Shown piece by piece: positions 20,489-33,361 of a stretch of 64,000 bases of DNA (positions are counted from its first letter, which is position 1; every line of letters begins with the position of its first letter). The notes beneath the pieces were generated by a model. That model had not been told where the DNA came from. It worked only from the letters and a program-made list of their open reading frames with translations, and ran no database searches. The position numbers and the translations under genes are program-made. Origin of the DNA: Malaya genurostris (Eukaryota; Arthropoda; Insecta; Diptera; Culicidae); contig NC_080572.1 in the NCBI RefSeq assembly GCF_030247185.1, forward strand, positions 36,310,516-36,374,515. Reading direction: 5' to 3'.

Positions 20489-21302
20489 CAAGGATGGTTT
20501 TATCGTATCAAAGAACGCTCTCTAGCAACTCTACACACGATTAGTTTTGAAGCAACAAACTGTTACTCATTCTCGTTTTGCTATCCGATTCTTTGCGGGC
20601 AGTGGATAATTGTGATAGAATCATTCTATAAGGTGTGGCTATGAAAATGTCTGTGAATGCACCACCCCAGTGTTGGTGATTGCCGAAAATTTGACAGAAG
20701 CTGCTATATTGCTATCTATATTGTATACAACATTTTCAATCCGGTAGAAGATGCTACAAGAACTAGAGTCTCTCAATGCATGAACCGCGAGAGATTTTTT
20801 CTACATTTCTTCGCTCCACTTCATACTCTGAGTATTTCACGGCCCTTGAAAAATTTACAGTCTGATAATGATCGTTGCTGTGTGCAATTTCCCAAAAGAG
20901 AATCGCAAGTTGACAATTATCGCAGAAAATCGAATCGATGATTCTCATACTAGGTTGCAATATTTAAAAACCCTTGTGTGGAGCATTCACAGACATTTTC
21001 ATAGACACAACTTATACAAAGGTTATATGCACATAATTAGAATAAACGGCAATAGTAAAATGATTCTATCGCAATTATCAACTGCCTGTATAGAATCAGA
21101 TCGCGAAACGAGAATAAGCGACCGTTTGTTGCTTCAGAGTCATCGAAAGAAATTCGCTCTCGCACTGGTGTCTATTCTATGTTAAATGAGCCATGCCGGG
21201 TTTTTGTTGTTGCGATGAAATCGGTCTCTCTTTGATAGCACTGATTCAATCGTGTGAAGAGTTGCTGGTGAGCATTCTTTGATACGATAAAAGCCATCCT
21301 TG
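20489..21302. mobile_element. Repeat D, copy 1: ~0.8-kb element with ~55-bp inverted ends
   Basis: The left end 'CAAGGATGGTTTTATCGTAT' and the right end are inverted copies over about 55 bp, including 'GCAACTCT' and 'CACACGATT'. The interior is shared with 31422-32119. The frames inside (20657-20941, 20868-21185) are not conserved as proteins. I could not find a target duplication. Confidence 0.65.
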
Positions 21303-21770
21303 CACAAGGGTACCTAGTATGAGTATCTTCAAGTCGAATCATCGATTCTAAGGTGCCAAGGGCTTCTTCTTAACCTTAACAACCATCGGATCATGATTGA
21401 ATATGAAATGAACCATATGTCAGAATTATCGCGTACATATTTGAATTAATTTTTTACGTACTTATTTGAATTCATTTTGTCAACCATATGTTCATTTTGA
21501 GCTCGCAATATGACGTCTGTTGAAAAACCTCGACATAGGCCAAATCCTTTTTGACCCTTCTTCGGTATTTATCACAGTGATTTCAGGGTAAATAATTGCT
21601 CATTAGTTTTATCGACAGTTATGAAGTCTAGCTAATTTCTATTATACTTTCAGATCTAATATTAGTATCAAGCAGAAGTAAAATTTATAAGGAAATATAC
21701 AATTTATTGAGTTTACGAAATGGCTCTACGAAAACAACTCTCAACAACTTATTTGCATGACCAATTGGTA
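21303..21770. other. No recognisable feature
   Basis: AT-rich sequence between repeat D and the next MITE; I see no gene. Confidence 0.45.
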
Positions 21771-21978
21771 GGCCAACAGAGGTATTTTGGCCCACCTAAC
21801 AAACTTTAAGGATTTAACCGATGTTAAGTAACATGTTGCATCAATTTGAAGCTAATCACATTAAAATACCTATTGCGGAAGGGGTGTTCAAAGGATATTA
21901 CAACATTTAGTGGATATTTTTACAAACTGGACCAATATAAAAACAATTCTAAAGTGGGCCAAAATACCTCTGTTACCC
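21771..21978. mobile_element. MITE with 'AACAGAGGTATTTTGGCCCA' ends, TA target
   Basis: The terminal inverted repeat of about 24 bp ('CAACAGAGGTATTTTGGCCC' and its mirror) is flanked by TA at 21769-21770 and 21979-21980. It is the better-preserved relative of 9098-9321. Confidence 0.8.
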
Positions 21979-22129
21979 TATTACGCGAATACTGTGCACC
22001 AAAAATACAATACGAAACTGTATCACAATACAATTTTGTATTTCTTCTACAGTTGAGTTTAAAAAGCAAAACCCCTAGATTGTATTCCAGCCAGTGTCTG
22101 GACCCACATATTCAGTTGAACTTGTCAAT

Positions 22130-23030
22130 AGTATGCATGATGTTGGTTTAATTTTAAGACACTCGTAATAGGACAAGGTTTCAAATATTGTTTAACGCTG
22201 ATTGGACATTTAATCTCAAGAACTACGTTACTGAAACAATCAATGCCGTCTGGAGAAGCACCAAACCAATTTTCTTCGTGCTTCACAACCAACCCACACT
22301 TCTTTAGCATTGGGTTTCGATTTCGTTTGTAACATTGGAAAGCTTTAGATTCGTTTTTCGTGTCATATTCCAATGCCTTACTTTTGAATGACTTCATGTT
22401 CCAGTACTGAGATATTTTTTATCCCAATCCGGATTATCATTTTTTAAGTAAGTAAATAGTTTATAGAACGAACTAGTGGTGATACGTATAGACCGCTGAA
22501 TTTTCCAAGAATTTGATGTTTGATTTTGTGTTTCAATGGCAATTTCAATAATTCTTGCCAAACTCACTGCGACATTCTTCTTATAAAACAACTCTTCCCG
22601 GTCTGATTAAAAAATAAACTTTGCTACTGGAACGTCGGTGTGTGTATGCGCTAGTAACATCTGTAGTTCGTTCATTGTACAACACTGATTATCAGTAATT
22701 CTTATCACTTTACATTGCAGTAGTCGATTTGGATATGTCATTAATTCATTCATTTCTCGCCCGCTTTTGTGTTTCGTGATAGAAGAATTTGTTGCAACTG
22801 AAATTCTGATAAAAACCAGGATTAGTATAATTCACAATTTTAAACTTTGAACTTTGAGAATTTTTTCAAAGGATTCGGCAATAATCTGATCTTTCATATT
22901 GACATTCTCGGGATTTAAACTAGTGTAATGTTTTATACCACAAAGTTCACATATTCGCTTTGCCTCCCACTTGAATTTGCACCCCATGCTTGAGCTGCAA
23001 TAGTACACGAGAGATATTCGCATTTAGCCG
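22130..23030 (-). pseudogene. SWIM/YqaJ-like nuclease relic
   Basis: On the minus strand, 22125-22397 encodes 'WFGASPDGID' and 'VLEIKCPISVKQYLKPC'. These match the conserved SPDG and E-x-K motifs of YqaJ/lambda-exonuclease-like domains. An upstream piece (22394-22591) holds 'RITTSSFYKLFTYLK' in another frame. Farther upstream (22832-23023), 'VYYCSSSMGCKFKWEAKRIC' loosely resembles a SWIM zinc finger, which often precedes such nucleases in animal proteins. Frames are broken and pieces are missing, so this is dead. Whether it came from a host gene or a transposon cargo gene cannot be told here. Confidence 0.5.
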
Positions 23031-23284
23031 TACTGAAAACAATTGATACGGTTATATCTGGAAACGTACAAATGAAAATCACTTACCGATTAAGTTCTAG
23101 CAAACAAGCAACTATATGCTTACAGCGAGCAGTTCCCGCTTTGCCCGAGCAATTTAAAGCCCACTGAGATACATCATATCAGATTATAAATCTATTAATC
23201 CTTGATTCAACACGAATGCAATAGTTATTGCATATATTCGAATATCTCTTTAATTTGAACAATGTGAAAAAAATTGTATAAAAT

Positions 23285-23814
23285 CGACCGTCCCACGACA
23301 AAAGGGCCTAACTGCAAATGAGAGCCTCTCTTTGTTTACTTTCTCTTTTGATTATTACGGAGCCATTATTGCAAATTCTCTAAAGTTTCCCATATAAATC
23401 AAAAACTTGTTGTTTTACCTTGAAAGTTTTGCGAAGAGTAAAGGGCACTCCGCATTTGACCGAGCCAACCGATCCGAGCTCTCCGGCGTTGACTTCGGCT
23501 ATGGCTGAGCTACCAGCGTGCGTATGTATAGGTACGTCGGACCCGACACGATTGATACGGTGCGAAAAGCTCGGTGAGGAATATCGTTGCCAAAGATATG
23601 AATTTTATGTCGGGTCCGGCGTACATATACATGCGCACACCGGCAGCTCAGTCATAACCGAAGAGCGAAAAAAAGATCGGCGATGGAAATGTCGGCCGAA
23701 TGCGGTTTGACCATAAATCGTCAAATGTAAAATCAATTCGGTAAATCGCGAAAGAAAAAGTAAACAAAGAGAAACTGTCATTTTCAGTTAGGCCCTTTTG
23801 TCGTGGGACGATCG
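23285..23814. mobile_element. MITE with 'CGACCGTCCCACGACAAAAG' ends, copy A, carrying a nested MITE
   Basis: The inverted ends run about 30 bp, flanked by AAAT at 23281-23284 and 23815-23818 (4-bp duplication). The intact copy at 34637-34891 shows that 271 bp (23443-23713) have been inserted here. It has no coding capacity. Confidence 0.9.
23443..23713. mobile_element. 271-bp MITE nested in another MITE
   Basis: It is flanked by TAAA at 23439-23442 and 23714-23717; the uninterrupted copy at 34790-34800 has a single TAAA. The ends 'GGGCACTCCGCATTTGACCG' and (inverted) 'TGGTCAAACCGCATTCGGCC' are an imperfect inverted repeat. It is GC-richer than its surroundings. The 96-residue frame 23420-23710 spans the junction and is not a gene. 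Confidence 0.85.
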
Positions 23815-23818
23815 AAAT

Positions 23819-25483
<1,665 letters not shown>

Positions 25484-25904
25484 TTACATTTTATTAACAG
25501 TGTTGGCAGTACATGTTTCGTCGGAGTGCGTTCTTAATGAGAATACACTGTAAAGAATTTCTTATACCCAAAAGAAGGAAAGATTTGTGGTCAAGACCTG
25601 TAAATAAAAGGATATAAAAACTGGCGACGAGGAATTCGAACCAGAAAGAATATTTAATTCTTTTGTTGTTGGCAGCGTCACCTTCACCCATCTCCATTTT
25701 GTTTTCTTTTGTGTAGGTATTACTATTCCAGCCTTCAAAGGTAACAATTAAATTAATGTTGAATAGTGCTGCTGGTTGAACACCATTTTAAATGTGATTA
25801 AACCTGGTGGTTTTATTTTGTAACGAAATTGTGGTTTTAGCTATCATTAATATCTTTTTTACGTTTCATTTTCGGTGAAGGAACATCGAAAGGGCCAATC
25901 AAAG

Positions 25905-26195
25905 ATAGGTTAGGGTTTAGAAACCAAAACAAAAACTTTTATGGCAACACTGCAACATATGAGTCAAAGTATAACAAGTGGAATAATAGGGCAAGATCCG
26001 ATTATTCCAACACGGTTTGCGCTTTTTGTAAAAAGAAGGGTCACATAGTGAAAAAATGTTTCGCCTTAAGGAATTTAAAAAAAGAGACAATAAATGTGGT
26101 GCATTCATTCAGTCCAGGACCCAGTGCGGAGCGGCATGTAAACGACATTATGAGCAGGATGAGGACGAGCAACAACTATCAAGAACGCTAATGCA
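25905..26195 (+). pseudogene. gypsy-1 gag nucleocapsid fragment
   Basis: The zinc knuckle 'CAFCKKKGHIVKKC' (CX2CX4HX4C, about 26015-26058) follows a basic, Asn/Arg-rich stretch. This is a nucleocapsid-type RNA-binding motif. The frame stops soon after, and the next recognisable sequence is already the end of RT. Confidence 0.75.
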
Positions 26196-26199
26196 CCCA

Positions 26200-28166
26200 A
26201 AACGGTTGGGAGCTGTAATCTTCCTTATTATCACAAATTCATTCACCATCTATCAAATAAACTATATCATTTATACAATTTATTGAAAAAGGATGTTAAA
26301 TTTATATGGGACGACAAATGCGATAAGGCATTTGAAGAAAGTAAATCTCTTCTGTTAGAAACTTTTTTGTTTTTTTTAAGAATTTTACGATGCAAATAAA
26401 CCAATAGTTATAATATTTGATGCATCGGGCTATGGCCTGGGAGGAGTTATGGCTCACATAGTGAGGGGAGTAGAAAAACCAGTGTCTTTCACATCGTTCT
26501 CTTTGAATTCAGCCCAAAAATCGTACCCGAGTCTTCATTTAGAGGCTTTTAGATTCATACGGACAAAAATTTCTGGTGTATACTGATCATAAACCTCTGA
26601 TAGGGATTTTTGAAAAATGTGGAAAAAAAATCAACTTTGGTGACATAGTTACAGAGATACATCTTGGAACTATCCATTTATGACTTTGACATTCAATATA
26701 GAGCTTAAAAACGATGGGTAACGTAGATTTCTGCTCTAGATTCCCTTTAGAAAAGACGGTTCCCAATAATTTAGATGCAGTATTTGTAAGAAGCATAAAT
26801 TTTAGCAACGAATTGCCTTTATAGATTTCAAAGTAATAGCCAAAGAAACAAGTAAAGACAAATTCTTTCAAGAAGTTATTCATTTTGTGCGTAACTAAAT
26901 TAAATAAAAAATCAACGAACGTTTTTGCTAATCAGAATGAACTTGAAGTGGTGGAAGGCTGTTTGCTGTATCAAGGTAGGGTAATAATAAAAGCAATTTT
27001 GAAAGAAAAAATATTAAAATTGTTTCATGGGAATCACATAGGAATTGTGAAAATTAAACAGCTGGCAAGACGTTCAGTATACTGGTTTGGTATAAACAGT
27101 GATATAGAAAAGTAAATTGGCAAGTGTTTCAGTAATAGCATGCTCATTACTCAGAAACCTGAAGCGGAGTCTAACTGGATAACTACTAATAAGTCTTTCA
27201 GTAGAGTTCATATTGATTTCTTCTGCTTTTCTCATAATATTTTCTTGTTACTGGTGGATAGTTTTTCCAAATGGATCGAAATCGATTGGATGAAGAAAGG
27301 TACTAACTGTACCGAAGTGCTGAGGAAATTGGTGAACTATTTTGCAAGATTTGGGTTACCAGATGTTTTAGTTTCAGACAAAGGTCCACCTTTTAGCTCT
27401 TATGCCTTAATACAATTTTTAGAAAGACAGGGAATCAAAGTCCTCCTATAATCCATCAAGTAATGGCCAGGCAGAGAGGTTGGTGAGAACCACTAAGAAA
27501 GTTTTGAAAAAGTTTCTTTTAGAACCAGAAGTGTCTGAGTTAAATTTGGAAGACAAATTGATTTTGTTCTTGTTTAATTATAGAAACAATTGCTTGACGG
27601 GGGATGGACACTTTCCATTCGAGAAAATTTTATCATATAAACCAAAAACCTTGTTAGATTTAGTTAACCCTAAATTGGATTATAAAAGTAATTTGCTATT
27701 ACCACAAGTAAAACATGAAAAAAGTCGAGTAAAAGAAACGATCACGTTTCGTAAGGAACGAAATAATCCAATAGACAATTTGATTTAAGGGGATGAAATT
27801 TGGTACAAAAATCATGATACCCACATTATAGCTAGATGGATAAAAGCAGTATTTCTAAAGCGCGTTTCAAAACATATTTTTCAGATTACCATTGGAAACG
27901 CTCGGGTAGAGGCCCATCGAAATCAGCTAAGGATGTCTAAGGACACGAAGGCTCAGTCCAAGCCAAATGTTTTTATTTCAACATCTTCCTCATATCAACA
28001 AGTATTAGAGAAAGATATCGAACCTGACTTTCAGGGATTTTCCGAAGCAACCACATCAGAAGAGACTAAAGCAACTTCGAAGAAAAGGAAGATTGGAGAA
28101 ACCCTAATGGGTTCGGAACACACCACAAAGGCGATCGATATATCGATCGAATATATCTGTACATAA
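26200..28166 (+). pseudogene. gypsy-1 pol remnant: RT end, RNase H, integrase
   Basis: 'LLKKDVKFIWDD..CDKAF' (about 26284) is the connection region. 'DASGYGLGGVMAH' and 'SLHLEA' (26420-26550) are RNase H. Integrase starts at 26885: the zinc-binding histidines are in 'HGNHIG', but the second Cys of the CxxC is replaced ('CFSN'). The core has 'HIDFF', 'VSDKGPPF' and, after a frameshift near 27450, the 'GQAERLV' glutamate. A C-terminal domain runs to 28166. Several stops and frameshifts make it non-functional. The pattern resembles K02A2.6-like gypsy elements. Confidence 0.8.
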
Positions 28167-28565
28167 ATACTTTTATTTCTGATAGATCAGAATTCGATAT
28201 ATTTATATTAATTTCATTATCATAAAACGTTCTTCTTTGTTTTAGTTCATACATTTCATAATTAGAAACCCTGTTAAAGGGGGAAGAGTTGTTATATATT
28301 ATAACAGTTTTATTCCAAAAATAATAAAAGTCCGGCTTACTGGCAGCACTGCCTACGAAGGCGATCTAAATGGAAATAATAAAGAAACGCTAGGACAGGA
28401 CCTGACAATTGTTAATCCACTTTTAGGACCAATTTCGGACCAGCTCGTGATTGGTTGAAATTGACAGAAGCAAGTACAAGTTGTTGAAATCAAGATTACT
28501 GCAGGGTGGTAGAAAAAGTGTTGTCAGTATCGTCGGTAACAATGTAGCTTGATATTGGATATTTT

Positions 28566-30320
28566 GTCGTGAATACGACTTACTTTACTATGGGGTGCCT
28601 TTTCAAAATTTACCCTCTGAGAGAGTGATAAGTTTTTGATCGTGAATATCTCTTGTTGTATCTAACGAATCAACATAATTTTTGCTACATGCCATCGGAA
28701 ATATGATCACAATTTTATGATAAAATTTTCAGTTGTGTGACCTAATCTCAAACAGTTCAAAATTAAACTTTTCTGAAATGTTTGGTATAAACGAGTATCA
28801 AAGAGGATAATTCATATGGCGCGTTTGCCTTTCTCGTATTTTGAAAGCTCATAGCTCAGTGATCTGTGGAAGGATTTATATAATCTAACTACCAATAGAA
28901 TCGAAATTTTTCAACTTAAACGTGTATCGCAAAAGCATTGAAGTATTTCAATAGTACACTATTGAAAAACCTATCTCATTTGACCCATGTCAACACCAGC
29001 CAATCAGAACGCGTTTTGAGGAAGAGAAGAAAATAGCTGCTGCTGTACAACAAATCGTTCAAGAAAAATGTTCCGAAAAGTGGTGAATATCGTAGTGAGT
29101 TCCTCAATTTGGTCCTTCTGAATGCTAGAAACGAATCCCTACAGCATATTGATAGTTTCTTTCAATAAATTATGCAAATCCGAAATGAAATAATCGACAT
29201 TAAAATTCTATATGCGGCTATTTTTATAGCCGTTAGAACCGCCCATTAGTGAAAAAGCTACAAACGAAATCACATAAAAGGAAATCTCTTAACAAAAATT
29301 GAATCAGTTTGGATTCTATCGCCACTGCGAGCAGATGTGTTTTGTGTCGTCTGCATAGCTAGTTTCGCTTTCGACAAGAGCGATTACGTCACAGCTGCCA
29401 GTCATTAGCATTGGGGAAAAACAACGGTGGAGAGCATTACACAATATCAGCCGTTCTAATGGCTCTAAAATTTTTCTAAAGAACTATTAGGATTTGTTTC
29501 TCGCAAATCGCAGGTAATTATCCTCAGTTTAGTGCAAATCAAGAACAATTTGGTTAGATTTGTGCACTTTTCGCTGTGTGAAATTCACAGTAATCGAGAT
29601 CAAGTGAAGCCTTTTTTTTTGCGAAAAATGTTCCAGAGTTTAATATCGTAGAGAATTACGCAATTTGACCCTTCTGAATGCTGGAAATGAATCCCTACAG
29701 CATATTGATAGTGTTTTTTCAATAAATTATGCAAATCCGAAATGAAATAATCGATATAAAAATTCTGTATGCGGTTATTTTTATAGCCGTTAGGACCGCC
29801 CATTAGTGAAAAAGCTACAAACGAAATCACATAAAAGGAAATCTCTTAACAAAAATTGAATCAGTTTGGATTCTATCGCCACTGCGAGCAGATGTGTTTT
29901 GTGTCGCCTGCACAGCTAGTTTCGCTTCCGACAAGATCGATTACGTCACAGCTGCCAGTCATTTCGATGGATGAAAAAGCAACGTTGGAGAGCATTTTAA
30001 AAAATCAGCCGTTCTAATGGCTCTAAAAGTTTTCTAAAGAACTATTAGGATGTGTTGTTCGCAAATCGAAAGAAAATATCCTCAGTTTAGTGCAAATGTA
30101 GAACAGTTTGATTAGATTTGTGCACTTTTCGCTGTGTGAAATTCACAGTAATCGAGATCAAGTGAAGCCTTCTTTGTTTTTGCGAAAATTGTGGAAAAGG
30201 GGAATGCTTGCATAATTCATACAATTGATCAACTAATTGATATTCGGAAGTGTTAAGGAACATGTCATTTGTTTTTGTATTCACGACATCCAGTTATGTC
30301 TCTGACATTACCCACCGGCC
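28566..30320. mobile_element. GTCGTGAATACGAC-family element, copy 3
   Basis: It starts 'GTCGTGAATACGACTTACTT' and ends '...GACATTACCCACCGGCC', with TTTT on both sides. The sister element at 57364-57372 has the empty site 'GGATATTTTATTTTTC' with a single TTTT, so both ends are exact to within those Ts. The interior is the non-histone type and contains a ~550-bp direct duplication. Confidence 0.92.
29070..30170 (+). repeat. ~550-bp tandem duplication inside copy 3
   Basis: Two adjacent units share 'ATCCCTACAGCATATTGATA', 'GCAAATCCGAAATGAAATAA', 'TAGCCGTTAG', 'GAGCAGATGTGTTTTGTGTC' and 'GTGCACTTTTCGCTGTGTGA'. They differ by scattered substitutions. Confidence 0.85.
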
Positions 30321-30920
30321 TTTTATTTTTCGGGTCATCTTTTCAAAATTATTAATTTCAATAGGGTTTAAGTTCAATTTGTTTTTAAATCCTGTCAATG
30401 CGGAAAGTATACGAGTACATTTAACAATCACTGGATGATACAAAGAGAAAGCCTGAAATCACGAAGTGTGATATGGACGAGAATATTGATTATGTTGTTT
30501 GAGAATAGCACCGAATCTTTGGATACTTCTGTATGTTATTATTTTTCTCAAATAGAATATGTTGAATACTTTAGTTAATCAAGCTGCAAAAATTAATTAC
30601 CCAAAATTGAGTGTTTTAGAAAAATTTTATTATGCTGTTTCAACTAAACGTTTTATTTAAAACAAACATCTGATCAACATGAATCCAGAGCTATATTTTT
30701 GACCGATATAACAGTTGTCTTAGTGTTTTCAAATGATAAATAATTGCATGTTATAAGGGGAGAAAGTTTTCAGAATGAATAATTATCTCTACTGGCAACA
30801 GTGATCGCGAGGCATTTATTATTTACAGCAGGGAGCAACCGGAATAAGAAGAGAAATATTTTTCTGGAAAAAGAAACCAGTTGTCTGGTCCTGTCCTAGA
30901 AGAAACGGACTAGTTCCATT

Positions 30921-31293
30921 CAGGGATGTCAGGTTCACAGATTAATCTGCGTTTCACAGATTTTGAATTTTCTGCACAGATTTTAAAAATGACAGTTTTT
31001 CACAGATTTTTGAAAATGATCACAGATTTTGGAAATCTAGCACAATTTAGCACCAAAAAGTACAGAGCGGTTGAGGAAAAAGGTACAGAGCGTGTTTGTA
31101 GTGAGACCTTTTTTTTTGCTCACTAAATTGAATTCGATCTGCAATAATGGTACGGGAAATGGGTAGTTAGACCTTTTTTTGCTCACCAAATTGATTTTGA
31201 ACTGTTATTGGGGTACGGAAAACGGTCACAGATTTTCACAGACAGGTTTTGGGTTTGATCACAGATTTTTAAAAACATGACCTTGCATCCCTG
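30921..31293. mobile_element. hAT-type MITE with internal 'CACAGATTTT' words
   Basis: The ends 'CAGGGATGTCAGGT' and '...GACCTTGCATCCCTG' are flanked by GTTCCATT and GTTCCGTT (8 bp, one mismatch). 'CACAGATTTT' recurs many times inside. There is no coding capacity. Confidence 0.8.
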
Positions 31294-31421
31294 GTTCCGT
31301 TAGTTAAGTTTTTTATGTTAACTAGTGCGCTTCACTTTCCCGAACTCTCCCTTGGATAAATTGTTTAGTTTGATTGGATTTTGATGCTTTACCGTCTTGC
31401 TGTTCAATTTCAGTATTGTTG

Positions 31422-32119
31422 AAGGCAGTGTTGGTGATTGCTGAAAATTTTACAGAAGCTGCTCGATTTTTATCTATATTGTATACAACATTTTCAATCC
31501 GGTAGAAGATGCTACAAGAATTCAAGTCTCTCAATGCATGAACCTCGAGAGAATTTTTCTACATTTCTTCGCTCCACTTCATACTCTGAGTATTTCACGA
31601 TCCTTAAACAAATTAACAGTCTGATAATGATCGCCGCTGTGTGGAATTTACCAAGAGAGAATCGCAAGTTGACAATTCTCGCAGAAAATCGAATCGATGA
31701 TTCGACTTGATGATTCTCATACTAGGTTGCAATATTTAAAAACCCTTGTGTGGAGCATTCACATACATTTTCATAGACACAAATTATACAAAGGTTATAA
31801 GCACATAGTTAGAATAAGTGGCAATAATAAAATGATTCTATCGTAATTATCCACTGCCCATACAGAATCGGATCGCGAAACGAGAATAAGCGACCGTTTG
31901 TTGCTTCAGAGAGAATCTCCACAGCAGCGTGCTAGCCGTTGATTCTCAGACGGTTCACCGAGAGAAATTCGCTCTCGCACTAGTGTCTATTCTATGTTAA
32001 ATGTACCATGCCGGTTTTTTTTTGTTGTTGCGATGATTTCCGATTCTCTTTGATGGCACTGATTTAATCGTGGAAGAGTTGCGAGCGAGCATTCTTTGAT
32101 ACGATACAAGCCATCCTTG
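31422..32119. mobile_element. Repeat D, copy 2 (left end missing)
   Basis: It matches 20665-21302 closely ('ATTGTATACAACATTTTCAA', 'GAGAATCGCAAGTTGACAAT') and ends 'GCCATCCTTG' at 32119. It has a short extra segment around 31912-31960. The left inverted end is absent. Confidence 0.75.
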
Positions 32120-32137
32120 GTTGAAGGTAAAATTTGT

Positions 32138-32412
32138 GTTCTGGTGGTTAGTCTTCGATTAGACTCCTAGTTTGGAAAAGTCTTGATAAAGACTGATTTT
32201 GTGGTAGTCTTAATAAAGACTGCTAGTTCGAAGAATAGTTCTTTGAATAGCTAGCCTTGAAATGGTTAGTTTTGAAAAAGACTGATTATATTAGAATATC
32301 ACTCTTTGAATAGCCTTGAGAAAGACTGACTGATTGTTAGACTTTAAAAAGACTGTTAGTGATTCAGGTAGCCTTAAAAAAGACTGAAGTCTTGAATCAA
32401 CGAAACTCTAGG
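32138..32412 (+). repeat. Degenerate 'AAAGACTG' repeat
   Basis: 'AAAGACTG' or a close variant recurs about eight times at 20-45-bp spacing, often as 'AGTCTTNATAAAGACT', which can form a small hairpin. Confidence 0.7.
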
Positions 32413-33011
32413 TAGCCCGAAAAAATTTCCAGGATCCAAGAGCTAACATATACGCGTGCGGTGCGAACGACTGTTCAACACCGACTGATACACCATTGTT
32501 ATTTAAAGTGTGTACGCATCATGAGAGCGAGTGTTTATTCTCTTTCAACTCTACCACTGGATCACACAAAATTGCTTGAGCAGAGCTCTGAAATTCTCTG
32601 GGATGGATGAAGATATTTTCTCCGGAGTGTGCACGCGTGTGAGGACTCTGGTGTACGGTTTGCATAAGAGAAGCGTGGGGTACGCATATTCAGCAAAAGC
32701 GCAATATATCGTTACAATTTAGTTTTTCCTTGCTCCGAAAAAGATTGTCATAATAAGGCCATCGTTAACTTCTATAAATTTAAAAATTGAATCACAGAAG
32801 TGTGTGCTCACTAGCACGCACGTCCATTTTGGTCACTTGGGTGTACTTAGGCGAGAGAACGTGATAGCGGTTCATGTGAAGAGAAAGGGTTTCACTCGCG
32901 CCAGCTGCTTTAACCACAAGCACACACTCAAAATCTGTCTATTCGACACTGAGAAGAAGTGCGCTTTCCTTTTTGTGTGATGTTTCGCATCTTGCATCCC
33001 CTGTGTAAACA
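32413..33011. other. No recognisable feature
   Basis: Less AT-rich than its neighbours. The frame at 32531-32722 has no domain. I see no gene. Confidence 0.45.
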
Positions 33012-33264
33012 AGAATCTCACACCAGCGTTTATCATTTATCTGGATTTGTCTGGGTCTGCTTCATTTTCAGTGAGCAAAAAAAAAGGTCTTCCCACCTAG
33101 AGTAGTATAGAGATCAAAACCGTAAAAATCTAGCGAGATCTGACAAAATCTAGGAAAATTTAAAAAATCTGGGAAAATTTGGCAAAAGATCTGGTTAGTT
33201 TGAGTGTCTGGCGAAACGAAAAAATCTGGTATTGCAGACATATTTGGCAACCTGGCAACGCTAG
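33012..33264. mobile_element. hAT-type MITE with 'TCTGG/CCAGA' words, truncated
   Basis: It is homologous to 44731-45023 ('CAGTGAGCAAAAAAAA', 'GCAAAAGATCTGGTTAG', 'GAGTGTCTGGCGAAACGA') and ends 'AACCTGGCAACGCTA'. The left end is missing, so no duplication can be read. Confidence 0.7.
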
Positions 33265-33361
33265 TCACTGCTAATGGCAGTCAGGGTAGAGTGCCTATAA
33301 CCAGAGTGACGACATCTCATCCGTTATGTTGGCAACAATTCAAAACATTCCATTAGCTTTA

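Larger units (their letters stand above)
25500..28389 (+). mobile_element. Ty3/gypsy LTR retrotransposon remnant (gypsy-1)
   Basis: The order of remains is: leader with a likely primer-binding region 'TGGCGACGAGGAATTC' near 25621, gag (25905-26195), RT end/RNase H, integrase, then a polypurine tract 'AAAGGGGGAAGAG' (28276-28288) just before 'TGTTATATATT', the probable 3' LTR start at 28290. That LTR is cut by another element inserted at 28390. Protease and most of RT are deleted. The 5' boundary is uncertain. Confidence 0.8.
28390..30899. mobile_element. Element X, copy 1 (8-bp TSD), split by a GTCGTGAATACGAC-family insertion
   Basis: The ends 'CTAGGACAGGACCTGACAAT' and '...GTCTGGTCCTGTCCTAG' are inverted repeats, flanked by AAGAAACG at 28382-28389 and 30900-30907. 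The uninterrupted sister copy is at 57195-57942 (748 bp). Copy 3 of the GTCGTGAATACGAC family sits inside. The 8-bp duplication suggests a hAT- or P-type element. No transposase is seen. Confidence 0.9.

Noticed and set aside
23420..23710. 96-residue GC-rich coding frame
   Set aside because: It spans the junction between two MITEs and is explained by the nested insertion.
28566..30320. Canonical Helitron
   Set aside because: There is no 5' TC or 3' CTRR end and insertion is in T-runs rather than A^T. Only the Helentron/HINE-like model fits, and that is unproven without a Rep/helicase.
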